Source: Nocardia crassostreae
Lineage (GTDB): Bacteria > Actinomycetota > Actinomycetes > Mycobacteriales > Mycobacteriaceae
Direction: 5' to 3'
Assembly: GCF_001613405.1 (NCBI RefSeq)
Contig: NZ_BDCH01000029.1
Coordinates: forward strand, 248,001 to 312,000
DNA: 64,000 nt
Of this stretch, positions 63,814 through 64,000 are shown piece by piece. Position 1 is the stretch's first letter. The number at the start of each line of letters is the position of its first letter. Made by a program: the position numbers and the translations under genes. The notes beneath the pieces are model-generated. The model searched no databases. It was not told the DNA's origin and saw only the letters and a program-made list of their open reading frames with translations.

Positions 63814-64000
63814 ATGTACCGGGTATTCGAAGCACTCGACGAACTCGTGGCCATCATCGAAGAGGCGCGGGGCATCCCCCCGACACGCAATTGCATCGTG
63901 CCGCGCGGCGAGGTGCTCGAACTGCTCGACGACGTCCGCGAGGCGCTGCCCGGCGAACTCGACGACGCCCAGGACGTCCTGGATCACCGCGACAAGATCG
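63814..64000 (+). CDS. sepIVA: SepIVA-like cell division coiled-coil protein, 3' end outside the window
   Basis: The first 62 residues, MYRVFEALDELVAIIEEARG then VPRGEVLELLDDVREALPGE and LDDAQDVLDHRDKI, closely match M. tuberculosis Rv2927c, a DivIVA-domain protein needed for division and intracellular membrane organisation. The rest lies beyond the window. AGGAG is further from the ATG than usual (14 bp). Confidence 0.9.
   Translation, partial: MYRVFEALDELVAIIEEARGIPPTRNCIVPRGEVLELLDDVREALPGELDDAQDVLDHRDKI

Noticed and set aside
1..64000. Reassignment of UAG to an amino acid across the genome
   Set aside because: gltX, the MFS gene, the GHKL gene and the left nuclease end naturally in TAG, and gltX and the left nuclease have no nearby backup stop. 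No CTA-anticodon tRNA is seen in the window.

Overview
The window looks like the chromosome of a Nocardia-type actinomycete (order Mycobacteriales). GC content is high. From about 14 to 61 kb most genes follow the order of the Mycobacterium tuberculosis Rv2996c-Rv2965c segment: serA, leuB, an MFS gene, an FAH-family gene, gltX, an F420/PPOX protein, an IclR regulator, leuC, leuD, a Lys/Ala-tailed HU (hup), mutT1, ppk1, fbiD/cofC, gpsA, ddl, a DUF3515 gene, thiL, ung, rpmB, a DAK2-domain gene, recG, then pyc, rsmD and coaD. A sepIVA homologue starts at the right edge. F420 biosynthesis and SepIVA also point to this order.

Layout. 0-4.3 kb is a decaying restriction-modification island: an Mrr/AspBHI-like nuclease cut by the window edge, an intact C5-cytosine methyltransferase, an intact Vsr endonuclease, a helicase remnant and a frameshifted NaeI-family endonuclease. 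4.4-14.3 kb is accessory: GNAT, metallo-hydrolase, membrane acyltransferase-like protein, DHFR-like reductase, a GHKL-ATPase/nuclease protein, a broken cold-shock gene, a nucleotidyltransferase, a 38-aa repeat peptide, and a flavohemoprotein / DivIVA-like / globin cluster in which all three genes carry lesions. 14.7-43.4 kb is the conserved core (serine, leucine, tRNA charging, nucleoid, polyphosphate, F420, cell wall, DNA repair). It also holds a 0.9-kb degenerate repeat array between hup and mutT1. 43.4-55.9 kb interrupts the mycobacterial order between recG and pyc. It carries a RamB/PrpR-type regulator, DUF445, an IclR regulator, NTF2-like and GNAT genes, the propionate operon prpD-prpB-prpC (methylcitrate cycle) and metE under a cobalamin riboswitch. 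56-64 kb returns to pyc, rsmD and coaD, then an AbiEi/DUF559-like protein, GtrA and sepIVA.

How it fits together. prpDBC with the nearby RamB/PrpR-like regulator would burn propionyl-CoA. metE makes methionine when B12 is scarce. serA and leuB/leuC/leuD feed amino-acid synthesis. mutT1-ppk1 (4-nt overlap) handles oxidised nucleotides and polyphosphate. hmp and globin would handle NO and oxygen.

The most striking property is the density of lesions in otherwise well-conserved genes. There are in-frame stop codons in six genes (five UAG, one UAA), a lost stop after the globin, and single-base frameshifts in naeI, the helicase remnant, a secreted peptide, prpD and pyc. From sequence alone I cannot separate true decay from assembly error. 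Several indels lie in homopolymers, which favours error. The six nonsense substitutions are harder to explain that way.
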